Source: Bacillota bacterium (GTDB taxonomy: Bacteria; Bacillota; Clostridia; Oscillospirales; JAKOTC01). From it: a DNA stretch of 5,002 nt. A model generated the notes under the pieces. That model had not been told where the DNA came from and ran no database searches. It was given only the letters and a program-made list of their open reading frames with translations. Below, in pieces: positions 4,936 through 5,002 of the stretch. The translations under genes and the position numbers were made by a program. The first letter of the stretch is position 1, and every line of letters starts with the position of its first letter. The stretch lies in assembly GCA_029776465.1 (NCBI GenBank), contig JAKOTC010000281.1:1-5002 (forward strand), written 5' to 3'.

Positions 4936-5002
4936 ATGGTTCGTATTTTAGTGGTGGATGACGATAAAAACACCCGCAGGTATATGGAAACAATCCTGGC
5001 GG
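4936..5002 (+). CDS. response regulator, N-terminus only (runs off the window)
   Basis: The 22 visible residues MVRILVVDDDKNTRRYMETI(LA) are the first strand and helix of a CheY-like receiver domain. D8, D9 and D10 form the start of the acidic, magnesium-binding pocket, and the phosphoacceptor aspartate would come about 45 residues later, outside the window. The start is supported by AGGAG (4923-4927), 8 bases upstream, and by a promoter further up. The gene is therefore the first of its transcript, probably of a two-component system with a histidine kinase to the right. The output domain and signal cannot be known from this fragment. Confidence 0.9.
   Translation, partial: MVRILVVDDDKNTRRYMETILA

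Noticed and set aside
4655..4993. Overlapping open frames on both strands around the last intergenic region
   Set aside because: They run across the terminator, promoter and response regulator start, with no initiation signals or domain features. GC-rich DNA produces such frames by chance.
1..5002. CRISPR array, tRNA, rRNA or insertion sequence
   Set aside because: No regularly spaced direct repeats, no tRNA-like cloverleaf, no rRNA sequence and no transposase motifs were seen on either strand.

Overview
The window looks like a piece of a Bacillota chromosome, most likely a clostridial or related gut or anaerobic lineage. The evidence is the strong purine-rich ribosome binding sites (AGGAGG, GAAGGAGG, AAAAGGAGAGG), clear sigma-A type promoters with 16-18 base spacers, hairpin-plus-T-tract terminators, and a DUF4236 protein of a type common in Bacillota. 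No species can be named. Base composition is mosaic: the kinase, BNR and DUF4236 genes are visibly GC-richer than the AT-rich stretches at about 1-610 and 3145-3680, which hold only small or broken genes.

Layout. Bases 1-610 are AT-rich. They contain possible gene debris, one small unrecognised ORF (202-444, +), and a promoter plus excellent ribosome binding site (519-562) that no longer lead into a gene. Bases 612-1640 (-) encode a PfkB-family sugar kinase with the sequence pattern of 2-keto-3-deoxygluconate (KDG) kinase. It is transcribed divergently from a cytosolic BNR/Asp-box beta-propeller protein related to sialidases (1913-3019, +). Both genes have near-consensus promoters in their shared intergenic region. 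An operator-like palindrome covers the kinase -10 box.

The propeller gene ends in a strong terminator (3060-3099), followed by a second hairpin. Next come an AT-rich ORF (3141-3461) that looks like the C-terminal half of a larger protein, and an AT-rich spacer with several dyads. Bases 3679-4683 (+) encode a DUF4236 membrane protein closed by a strong hairpin terminator. The last 67 bases (4936-5002, +) are the start of a response regulator, preceded by its own promoter, an operator-like inverted repeat at the transcription start and a structured GC-rich leader.

Functionally, the only genes that clearly belong together are the divergent kinase and propeller protein. Their pairing suggests a small catabolic module for a uronate-derived or other keto-deoxy sugar, with the propeller protein probably acting on an intracellular uronate or oligosaccharide rather than on sialic acid. 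That substrate assignment is an inference. The rest of the window looks like independent single-gene units separated by remnants.
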